Positions 56,902-64,000 of a DNA stretch of 64,000 bases are shown here, piece by piece. Numbering within the stretch: the stretch's first letter is position 1; each line of letters starts with the position of its first letter. The stretch is from Mixta theicola (GTDB lineage: Bacteria > Pseudomonadota > Gammaproteobacteria > Enterobacterales > Enterobacteriaceae), in contig NZ_NWUO01000007.1 in NCBI RefSeq assembly GCF_002895925.1, forward strand, positions 169,252 to 233,251, read 5' to 3'. The position numbers and the translations under genes are program-made. The notes below the pieces were generated by a model. It was not told the DNA's origin and did no database searches. It worked only from the letters and a program-made list of their open reading frames with translations.

Positions 56902-57654
56902 ATGTCGTCCGAAACTCAAATAACAACCGATGACCAGCAGCGGACAGGCCCGCGTCATGTGGCCATCATCATGGATGGCAACGGCCGCTGGGCGAAAAAT
57001 CAGGGTAAACTCCGTGTTTCCGGTCACAAAGCGGGAGTAAAGTCGGTGCGTCGCGCCGTAAGCTTTGCCGTGAGTAATAAACTGGAAGCACTCACGCTTT
57101 ATGCCTTCAGTAGCGAAAACTGGTCCCGTCCGGCGCAGGAAGTCGTTGCGCTGATGGAGCTGTTTGTCTGGGCGCTTGATAGCGAAGTAAAAAGCCTGCA
57201 CAAGCACAATGTTCGGTTAAGAATTATTGGCGATATTAGCCGTTTTAATTCACGCTTACAGGAGCGCATTCGTCGCGCTGAGGAACTTACTCAACAAAAT
57301 GATGGATTAACTCTCAACATTGCCGCGAATTATGGCGGCCGTTGGGATATTATTTACGGCGTAAAAAAGATAGCCGAGCAGGTGCAGGAAGGATTGCTCC
57401 GTCCTGACCAAATCGAAGAAACTACGCTGTCCGGATTTCTCTGTATGCATGATTTGGCACCGGTGGATCTGGTAATAAGGACCGGGGGGGAACACCGCAT
57501 CAGTAACTTCCTGCTGTGGCAAATTGCCTACGCGGAATTTTACTTTACCGATGTTCTCTGGCCTGATTTTGACGAACAAGTTTTTGAAGGTGCAATGAAT
57601 GCTTTTTCACATCGTGAGCGTCGATTTGGCGGCGCAGCACCTGGCGGCGCCTGA
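56902..57654 (+). CDS. uppS: undecaprenyl diphosphate synthase
   Basis: A 250-residue cis-prenyltransferase making the C55 carrier for peptidoglycan and O-antigen. The catalytic Asp25 lies in IIMDGNGRWAK, and YAFSSENWSRP and DLVIRTGGEHRISNFLLWQ are family marks. AAAGGAAAT precedes the ATG. It is followed 18 bases later by cdsA and begins the uppS-cdsA-rseP-bamA-skp-lpxD envelope cluster. Also called ispU. Confidence 0.97.
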   Translation: MSSETQITTDDQQRTGPRHVAIIMDGNGRWAKNQGKLRVSGHKAGVKSVRRAVSFAVSNKLEALTLYAFSSENWSRPAQEVVALMELFVWALDSEVKSLHKHNVRLRIIGDISRFNSRLQERIRRAEELTQQNDGLTLNIAANYGGRWDIIYGVKKIAEQVQEGLLRPDQIEETTLSGFLCMHDLAPVDLVIRTGGEHRISNFLLWQIAYAEFYFTDVLWPDFDEQVFEGAMNAFSHRERRFGGAAPGGA

Positions 57655-57672
57655 GCGCCCTGGGGGTAACCT

Positions 57673-58530
57673 TTGCTGAAGTCGCGTCTGATTACAGCGT
57701 TCATCCTGATCCCTTTGGTGATCGCTGCGCTTTTCTGGTTACCGCCATCAGGATTTGCCATTACCACACTGGCGGTATGTATGCTGGCCGCATGGGAGTG
57801 GGGCCAGCTTGCTGGCTTCACCTCCCGTCTCCAACGCATCTGGCTGGCCGTGCTTTGCGGCCTCCTGCTTGCCGTGATGTTATTTACGCTTCCCCCTTAT
57901 CAACATGCCGTTCAGCTGCCACAAATAGGCGGTTCGCTTTGGGTTGCGCTGGCGTGGTGGATTGGCGCTCTGCTGCTGGTGCTGCGCTATCCGGCCTCGG
58001 CGGGGTTCTGGCGCCATTCGCGCGCGCTGCGTCTGATATTCGGCGTTTTAACCATCGTGCCGTTCTTCTGTGGAATGGTTGCGCTGCGTCAGTATCATTA
58101 TGATGTGGATCATTTCGCCGGCGCCTGGTGGCTGCTGTATGTGATGATTCTGGTCTGGGGCGCTGACTCCGGGGCCTATATGTTTGGACGTCTGTTCGGC
58201 AAACATAAACTGGCGCCAAAGGTCTCGCCGGGCAAAACCTGGGAAGGTTTTTTCGGCGGTCTGCTGACCTCGGCGCTGATTGCATGGCTGTTTGGACTGT
58301 GGGCGCCGCTGAGCGTGGCGCCGGGCGTATTGTTAACCTGTTCCGTTATTGCGGCGCTGGCTTCCGTGCTGGGCGATCTCACCGAAAGCATGTTTAAACG
58401 CGAGGCGGGCATTAAAGATAGCGGACATCTTATTCCCGGACACGGCGGCATTCTCGATCGCATTGACAGCCTGACGGCGGCGGTGCCGGTTTTCGCCTGT
58501 TTGCTGCTGTTAGTATTCAGGGCGCTGTAA
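57673..58530 (+). CDS. cdsA: phosphatidate cytidylyltransferase
   Basis: A 285-residue membrane enzyme making CDP-diacylglycerol, precursor of all phospholipids. Several hydrophobic helices precede the CDP signature SVLGDLTESMFKREAGIKDS and GHGGILDRIDS near the C-terminus. The start is a TTG at 57673 with GGGGG 6 bases upstream, giving MLKSRLITAFILIP in line with E. coli; no ATG is suitably placed. It lies 12 bases before rseP. Confidence 0.96.
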   Translation: MLKSRLITAFILIPLVIAALFWLPPSGFAITTLAVCMLAAWEWGQLAGFTSRLQRIWLAVLCGLLLAVMLFTLPPYQHAVQLPQIGGSLWVALAWWIGALLLVLRYPASAGFWRHSRALRLIFGVLTIVPFFCGMVALRQYHYDVDHFAGAWWLLYVMILVWGADSGAYMFGRLFGKHKLAPKVSPGKTWEGFFGGLLTSALIAWLFGLWAPLSVAPGVLLTCSVIAALASVLGDLTESMFKREAGIKDSGHLIPGHGGILDRIDSLTAAVPVFACLLLLVFRAL

Positions 58531-58542
58531 GGACAAGACGTT

Positions 58543-59883
58543 ATGCTGAGCTTTATCTGGAGTCTTGCTGCCTTTATCGTTGCGCTGGGTATACTGATTA
58601 CCGTTCATGAGTTTGGTCACTTCTGGGTAGCGCGTCGCTGCGGCATCAAAGTAGAACGCTTTTCCGTGGGCTTTGGTAAAGCGCTCTGGCGCCGTCGCGA
58701 CCGCCTCGGCACCGAATATGTTATTGCCTTAATCCCGCTTGGCGGCTACGTCAAAATGCTGGATGAGCGCGTTGAAAGCGTCCCGCCTGAGCTGCGTCAT
58801 CAATCCTTCAATAATAAAACGGTACTGCAGCGCGCAGCGGTGATTGCCGCCGGTCCCGTCGCTAACTTCCTGTTTGCTATCTTTGCCTACTGGCTGGTCT
58901 TTATTCACGGCGTACCTGGCGTGCGTCCGGTTACCGGTGGGATCGTGAGCGGCTCGGTGGCGGCCCAGGCGCAAATTTCGCCCGGTATGGAACTTAAAGC
59001 GGTTGATGGTATCGAAACGCCTGACTGGGATGCTGTGCGTATGGCGCTAGTAGGTAAAATCGGTGATGCCGAGGTTACCTTAAGCCTGGCGCCGTTTGGC
59101 TCATCACAGCGAGTGGAAAAACGGGTCGATCTGCGCAACTGGCACTTCGAGCCTGATAAGCAGGACCCGGTGGTGGCGTTAGGCATTGAGCCGCGCGGCC
59201 CTGAGATTGAAACGGTTCTGGCGGAAGTCCAGGCGCAGTCGCCTGCCAGTGCGGCAGGTTTGCAAGCGGGTGACAGGATCGTTAAAGTCGATGGTCGCCC
59301 GCTGGCGGACTGGCGACAGTTCGTGAACCTGGTGCGGGAAAGTCCCGATAAGGCGATTGCGCTGGATGTGGAACGCCAGGGCAACGTTGTCAGCCTTACG
59401 CTGACGCCAACCGCAAAGGGTACGGAAGGGTTCGCCGGTGTCGTGCCGCGCGTGCTGCCGTTGCCTGAGGAGTATAAAACGGTGCGCCAGTATGGTCCGT
59501 TTGCTGCTATTGGCGAGGCCGGGGAGAAAACCTGGCAGTTAATGAAGCTGACGGTCGGCATGCTTGGTAAACTGATCGCCGGAGATGTTAAGCTGAACAA
59601 CCTGAGCGGGCCGATTTCTATCGCGCAAGGCGCCGGGATGTCAGCGGAGTATGGGATGATTTATTACCTGATGTTTCTCGCGCTTATCAGCGTGAACCTC
59701 GGTATTATTAATCTCTTCCCGTTACCGGTATTAGATGGTGGGCATCTGCTTTTCCTGGCGATTGAAAAAATCAAAGGGAAACCGGTGTCTGAGCGAGTTC
59801 AGGACTTCAGTTATCGCATTGGCTCAATTTTGCTGGTGCTATTAATGGGGCTTGCACTATTCAATGATTTCTCTCGCCTGTGA
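58543..59883 (+). CDS. rseP: sigma-E regulating site-2 protease RseP
   Basis: A 446-residue inner-membrane zinc protease that cuts RseA after DegS and so frees sigma-E. HEFGH (His22, Glu23, His26) is in the first membrane helix and the third metal ligand is in LPVLDGGHL. Two PDZ domains (about 120-290) fill the periplasmic loop. It is 4 residues shorter than E. coli. Together with the sigma-E promoter at degP, the stress-response circuit is represented in this window. Confidence 0.96.
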   Translation: MLSFIWSLAAFIVALGILITVHEFGHFWVARRCGIKVERFSVGFGKALWRRRDRLGTEYVIALIPLGGYVKMLDERVESVPPELRHQSFNNKTVLQRAAVIAAGPVANFLFAIFAYWLVFIHGVPGVRPVTGGIVSGSVAAQAQISPGMELKAVDGIETPDWDAVRMALVGKIGDAEVTLSLAPFGSSQRVEKRVDLRNWHFEPDKQDPVVALGIEPRGPEIETVLAEVQAQSPASAAGLQAGDRIVKVDGRPLADWRQFVNLVRESPDKAIALDVERQGNVVSLTLTPTAKGTEGFAGVVPRVLPLPEEYKTVRQYGPFAAIGEAGEKTWQLMKLTVGMLGKLIAGDVKLNNLSGPISIAQGAGMSAEYGMIYYLMFLALISVNLGIINLFPLPVLDGGHLLFLAIEKIKGKPVSERVQDFSYRIGSILLVLLMGLALFNDFSRL

Positions 59884-59935
59884 TGACCGGAACGTTGTCC
59901 AGGCTGGGACGTGTTAGGAAGAACGCATAACAACG

Positions 59936-62341
59936 ATGGCGATGAAAAAGTTGCTCATAGCGTCGCTGCTGTTTAGCAGCGCCACCGTTTACGGTGCAGA
60001 CGGGTTCGTAGTGAAGGACATTCATTTCGAAGGACTGCAGCGAGTCGCTGTCGGTGCGGCTCTGCTCAGCATGCCGGTGCGTGTTGGTGATACGGTAGAC
60101 GATGAAGATGTCAGTAATACCATTCGCGCCCTGTTTGCTACCGGGAATTTCGAAGATGTTCAGGTTCTGCGCGACGGCAACACGCTGATCGTTCAGGTGA
60201 AAGAGCGTCCCACCATTGCCAGCATCACTTTCTCCGGTAACAAAGCGGTGAAAGATGACATGCTCAAACAAAATCTGGAAGCTTCCGGCGTGCGCGTCGG
60301 CGAAGCGCTGGATCGCACCACCATTTCCAGCATCGAGAAAGGGCTGGAAGATTTCTACTACAGCGTGGGTAAATATAGCGCCAGCGTAAAAGCAGTCGTG
60401 ACTCCGCTGCCGCGCAACCGCGTCGATCTGAAGCTGGTATTCACCGAAGGCGTTTCGGCGAAAATCCAGCAGATTAACGTGGTAGGCAACAAGACCTTTA
60501 GCTCTGATGAGCTGATCTCGCGCTTCCAGCTGCGTGATGAGGTGCCGTGGTGGAACCTGGTCGGCGATCGTAAATATCAGAAGCAGAAACTGGCAGGCGA
60601 TTTAGAAACCTTGCGCAGCTTCTATCTCGATCGCGGCTACGCACGCTTTAATATCGATTCCACGCAGGTCAGCCTGACGCCGGATAAAAAAGGTATTTAT
60701 ATCACCATCAATATTAACGAAGGCGAGCAGTATAAGCTTTCCGGCGTGGTGGTGAACGGCAGCATGGCGGGACACTCCGCCGAGATCGAAAGCCTGGCAA
60801 AGGTTGAACCCGGCGAGCTGTATAACGGCACCAAAGTCACCAAAATGGAAGATAATATCAAGCAGCTGTTAGGCCGCTATGGTTATGCCTATCCGCGCGT
60901 GGTGACGCAGCCGGAAATTAACGACGCCGATAAAACGGTAAAACTGCATGTGAATGTCGATGCCGGTAACCGTTACTACGTGCGTAAGGTGCGCTTCGAA
61001 GGCAACGATACCTCCAAAGATGCCGTGCTGCGTCGTGAGATGCGTCAGATGGAAGGCGCATGGCTGGGCAGCAACCTGGTCGAGCAGGGCAAAGAGCGCC
61101 TAAACCGTACCGGCTATTTCGAAACGGTTGATGTCGATACGCAGCGCGTGCCCGGCACGCCGGATCAGGTCGATGTCGTCTATAAGGTGAAAGAGCGTAA
61201 CACCGGTACCTTTAACTTTGGTATTGGCTACGGCACCGAGAGCGGCGTCAGCTTCCAGGTCGGCGTCACCCAGGATAACTGGCTGGGTACCGGTAACACC
61301 GTCGGCATTAGCGGCACCAAAAACGACTATCAGACCTACGCGGAATTCTCCTTAACCGATCCGTACTTTACGGTGGACGGGGTAAGTCTCGGCGGGCGCA
61401 TCTTCTATAACGACTTTAAAGCGGACGATGCCGACCTTTCTGACTATACCAACAAGAGTTATGGTCTGGATGGCACGCTGGGCTTCCCGGTTAACGAAAA
61501 CAACACGCTGCGCGTGGGCCTGGGCTATGTGCATAACGATCTGTCGAATATGCAGCCGCAGGTGGCGATGTGGCGTTATCTGGAGTCGGTTGGCCAGCAT
61601 CCGGATATTTCCGGTCGCAGCGAATATGCCGCCGATGACTTCACCTTCAACTATGGCTGGACGTACAACAACCTCGACCGTGGTTTCTTCCCCACCGCCG
61701 GTAACCGTACCAACCTGAACGGTAAAGTGACGGTTCCAGGATCGGATAACAACTTCTATAAAGTCACGCTGGATACGCAGCAGTATATGCCGATCAATAA
61801 CGATCATACCTGGGTGCTGCTGGGACGTGGCCGCGTCGGTTATGGCGATGGGCTGGGCGGCAAAGAGCTGCCGTTCTATGAGAACTTCTATGCGGGCGGC
61901 TCCAGCACGGTACGCGGCTTCCGCTCCAATAACATTGGTCCGAAAGCGGCCTACCTGAACGATAACTCGTCTACCTGTTCCGGTGACCAAAACCTGTGTA
62001 AATCGGATGATGCGGTCGGCGGTAACGCGATGGCGGTGGCCAGCATGGAGCTGATCACGCCAACGCCGTTTATTAGCGAGAAGTATGCTAACTCGGTGCG
62101 CACTTCGCTGTTCGTCGATGCCGGTACCGTTTGGGATACCCATTGGGAAAACTCCGAGGATAGCCGCGCTGCGGGCATTCCGGATTACAGCGATCCGGGC
62201 AATATTCGTATGTCCGCCGGTCTGGCGCTGCAGTGGATGTCGCCGCTGGGCCCGCTGGTGTTCTCTTACGCTCAGCCGTTCAAGAAATATGATGGAGATA
62301 AAGCGGAGCAGTTCCAGTTTAACATTGGTAAAACCTGGTAA
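59936..62341 (+). CDS. bamA: outer membrane protein assembly factor BamA
   Basis: An 801-residue Omp85 protein. The signal peptide is residues 1-20 (VYG-ADGF), followed by five POTRA domains (about 21-420) and a 16-strand barrel ending [10 protein letters not shown]. The lid-loop motif SSTVRGFRS is present. Extracellular loops between [10 protein letters not shown] and CKSDDAVGG, and near [13 protein letters not shown], differ from E. coli, as is usual for surface loops. In place of the E. coli loop-6 cysteine pair it has [13 protein letters not shown], two cysteines seven residues apart. Confidence 0.97.
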   Translation: MAMKKLLIASLLFSSATVYGADGFVVKDIHFEGLQRVAVGAALLSMPVRVGDTVDDEDVSNTIRALFATGNFEDVQVLRDGNTLIVQVKERPTIASITFSGNKAVKDDMLKQNLEASGVRVGEALDRTTISSIEKGLEDFYYSVGKYSASVKAVVTPLPRNRVDLKLVFTEGVSAKIQQINVVGNKTFSSDELISRFQLRDEVPWWNLVGDRKYQKQKLAGDLETLRSFYLDRGYARFNIDSTQVSLTPDKKGIYITININEGEQYKLSGVVVNGSMAGHSAEIESLAKVEPGELYNGTKVTKMEDNIKQLLGRYGYAYPRVVTQPEINDADKTVKLHVNVDAGNRYYVRKVRFEGNDTSKDAVLRREMRQMEGAWLGSNLVEQGKERLNRTGYFETVDVDTQRVPGTPDQVDVVYKVKERNTGTFNFGIGYGTESGVSFQVGVTQDNWLGTGNTVGISGTKNDYQTYAEFSLTDPYFTVDGVSLGGRIFYNDFKADDADLSDYTNKSYGLDGTLGFPVNENNTLRVGLGYVHNDLSNMQPQVAMWRYLESVGQHPDISGRSEYAADDFTFNYGWTYNNLDRGFFPTAGNRTNLNGKVTVPGSDNNFYKVTLDTQQYMPINNDHTWVLLGRGRVGYGDGLGGKELPFYENFYAGGSSTVRGFRSNNIGPKAAYLNDNSSTCSGDQNLCKSDDAVGGNAMAVASMELITPTPFISEKYANSVRTSLFVDAGTVWDTHWENSEDSRAAGIPDYSDPGNIRMSAGLALQWMSPLGPLVFSYAQPFKKYDGDKAEQFQFNIGKTW

Positions 62342-62466
62342 TGCACGCCTCAGGGAAGCATAGCGGTTAAGTATCGCACTGTTCACTGGCCTGAGGGTTG
62401 CCCACAGGCCAGGGTATCAGGCAAAACTGTGTCTTTGACACAAACGTTGATGGTAAGGAGTTAATA

Positions 62467-62964
62467 GTGAAAAAGTTGTTGTGTGCCGCAGGTCTGGGTC
62501 TCGCTTTAGCGGTTTCCGCAGGCGCTCAGGCTGCTGATAAAATTGCCGTGGTAAACGTGTCCAGCATTTTCCAACAGTTACCGCAACGTGCCACTGTTGC
62601 GAAGCAGCTGGAAAATGAATTTAAAGGCCGTGCTACCGATCTGCAGAGCCAGGAACGCGACCTGCAGGCAAAAATGCAGCGCCTGCAGCGTGATGGCTCC
62701 ACCATGAAGGCCAGCGAGCGCAGCCGCATGGAAAAAGACATTATGTCTCAGCGCGAAGCGTTCTCTACCAAAGCGCAGGCTTTTGAGCAGGACAATCGTC
62801 GTCGTCAGATGGAAGAGCGTAATAAACTGCTGAGCCGTATTCAGGACGCGGTGAAAAAAGTTGCTGATGATGATGGCTACGATGTGGTTATCGATGCTAA
62901 CGCGGTCGCTTACGCTGCGAATGCCAAAGACATCACTGCCGATGTTCTGAAACAGGTTAAATAA
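62467..62964 (+). CDS. skp: periplasmic chaperone Skp
   Basis: A 165-residue trimeric chaperone that holds unfolded outer-membrane proteins. The signal peptide is about residues 1-23 ([13 protein letters not shown]), then long coiled-coil arms with many Lys and Arg ([17 protein letters not shown]). I start it at the GTG at 62467, preceded by AAGGAG, as in E. coli; the frame extends to 62398 without a leader. It is 3 bases from lpxD. Confidence 0.96.
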   Translation: MKKLLCAAGLGLALAVSAGAQAADKIAVVNVSSIFQQLPQRATVAKQLENEFKGRATDLQSQERDLQAKMQRLQRDGSTMKASERSRMEKDIMSQREAFSTKAQAFEQDNRRRQMEERNKLLSRIQDAVKKVADDDGYDVVIDANAVAYAANAKDITADVLKQVK

Positions 62965-62967
62965 TCA

Positions 62968-63993
62968 ATGTCCTCAATTCGACTGGCTGATTTAGCCCAG
63001 CAGTTGGATGCAGAATTGCACGGAGATGGCGATATCGCCATCTCCGGCATTGCTTCTATGCACTCCGCCCAAGATGGTCAAATCACTTTTCTCGCCAACA
63101 GCCGCTACCGCGAACAGCTTGCCGTATGCCACGCTTCCGCCGTGGTGCTGACACAAGCCGATCTTCCCTGGTGTCACAGCGCCGCGCTGGTGGTTAAAAA
63201 CCCTTACCTGACCTACGCGCGTATGGCGCAGCTGCTTGATACCACGCCGCAGCCGGCGCAGAATATCGCCCCAGGTGCGGTGATCGACGCCAGCGCTACG
63301 CTGGGCAGTCAGGTTTCCATTGGTGCAAATGCGGTAATCGAGTCAGGCGTTGTGCTTGGCGATAACGTTATTATCGGCGCAGGCTGCTTTGTTGGTAAAA
63401 ATACCCATATTGGCGCCGGTACACGTCTGTGGGCCAACGTAACGATTTATCATGAAATCCGTATTGGCCAGCAGTGCCTGATTCAATCCGGCACGGTGAT
63501 TGGCGCTGACGGCTTCGGCTATGCCAACGATCGCGGCAACTGGGTGAAAATACCGCAGCTTGGCTCGGTTATTATTGGCGATCGCGTCGAAATTGGCGCC
63601 TGTACCACCATCGATCGCGGCGCACTGGATAACACTCAAATTGGTAATGGTGTTATTATTGATAATCAGTGTCAGATTGCACATAACGTAGTGATTGGCG
63701 ACAATACGGCCGTTGCTGGCGGTGTAATCATGGCGGGTAGCCTGAAAATCGGTCGTTACTGTATGATTGGTGGAGCTAGCGTCATTAACGGACACATGGA
63801 AATTTGTGACAAAGTGACGGTAACCGGCATGGGAATGGTGATGCGCCCCATCACCGAACCTGGGGTATACTCTTCAGGCATTCCGTTGCAACCTAATAAA
63901 ACCTGGCGTAAAACCGCAGCGCTGGTGATGAATATCGATGAAATGAGCAAACGCTTAAAAGCCATTGAGCGTAAAGTCGGCAAAGATGACTAA
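62968..63993 (+). CDS. lpxD: UDP-3-O-(3-hydroxymyristoyl)glucosamine N-acyltransferase
   Basis: A 341-residue left-handed beta-helix acyltransferase, third step of lipid A synthesis. Hexapeptide repeats run from about 100 to 300 ([20 protein letters not shown]); the catalytic histidine is in [12 protein letters not shown]. The N-terminus has the uridine-binding domain ([20 protein letters not shown]). The gene is complete, 7 bases before the window ends; fabZ would be expected next. Confidence 0.97.
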   Translation: MSSIRLADLAQQLDAELHGDGDIAISGIASMHSAQDGQITFLANSRYREQLAVCHASAVVLTQADLPWCHSAALVVKNPYLTYARMAQLLDTTPQPAQNIAPGAVIDASATLGSQVSIGANAVIESGVVLGDNVIIGAGCFVGKNTHIGAGTRLWANVTIYHEIRIGQQCLIQSGTVIGADGFGYANDRGNWVKIPQLGSVIIGDRVEIGACTTIDRGALDNTQIGNGVIIDNQCQIAHNVVIGDNTAVAGGVIMAGSLKIGRYCMIGGASVINGHMEICDKVTVTGMGMVMRPITEPGVYSSGIPLQPNKTWRKTAALVMNIDEMSKRLKAIERKVGKDD

Positions 63994-64000
63994 ACGCCCG

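Noticed and set aside
61352-62386. A 344-codon open frame opposite bamA
   Set aside because: Shadow of the BamA barrel; its composition (many His, Arg, Ile) mirrors the sense codons and there is no start signal.

Overview
The window is a chromosomal segment of an Enterobacterales bacterium, most likely Erwiniaceae (Pantoea, Mixta or Erwinia). From speD to lpxD the gene order follows the E. coli K-12 backbone almost gene for gene: speDE-yacC-cueO, hpt-can-yadGH-panDCB-folK-pcnB-gluQ-dksA-sfsA-thpR-hrpB-mrcB, fhuACDB-hemL-clcA-erpA, btuF-mtn-dgt-degP-cdaR-yaeH-dapD-glnD-map-rpsB-tsf-pyrH-frr-dxr-uppS-cdsA-rseP-bamA-skp-lpxD. The family is inferred from gene content and protein similarity; no marker here fixes the genus.

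Region by region. 1-3786 is an acid-sugar operon: a KdgT-type permease cut by the window edge, a DUF1537 kinase, a PdxA2 dehydrogenase and a DeoR regulator. It resembles the Salmonella D-threonate pathway. 3828-5979 holds spermidine synthesis (speE, speD) and yacC. 6275-9534 is an accessory patch: an AT-rich orphan gene, cueO under a clear CueR promoter, the wreck of a Tlde1 (DUF2778) type VI effector with its apparently intact immunity gene, one isolated sequence resembling a type I-E CRISPR repeat, and a small membrane protein. 9617-10900 is a PLP enzyme of the cystathionine gamma-synthase family, standing where E. coli has gcd.

12541-16446 is the most unusual part. Between yadH and panD a block of about 1.07-1.1 kb is present twice in tandem. 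Each copy carries a small gene beginning with the same 15-residue double-glycine leader (MKVLNNNELAQVSGG) followed by a very different core. The duplication left a 3' fragment of panD joined to a 3' fragment of yadH at 15150/15151. The flanking DNA and leaders are nearly identical while the cores are not. This suggests a diversifying pair of secreted bacteriocin- or microcin-like peptides, and I know of no description of them.

16066-28207 is housekeeping: pantothenate synthesis, folK, pcnB with its non-canonical ATT start conserved, gluQ, dksA, sfsA, thpR, hrpB, mrcB. A chemoreceptor gene (28624-30561) is inserted between mrcB and the ferrichrome genes fhuACDB. 36852-46863 runs from hemL to yaeH and includes degP behind a well-matched sigma-E promoter. 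47203-63993 is the core block of DapD, nitrogen sensing (GlnD), Met aminopeptidase, translation factors (rpsB, tsf, frr), pyrH, isoprenoid, lipid and envelope assembly genes (dxr, uppS, cdsA, rseP, bamA, skp, lpxD). Relative to E. coli, gcd, yadI, yadE, yadD, yadS and yaeI are absent from their usual places.
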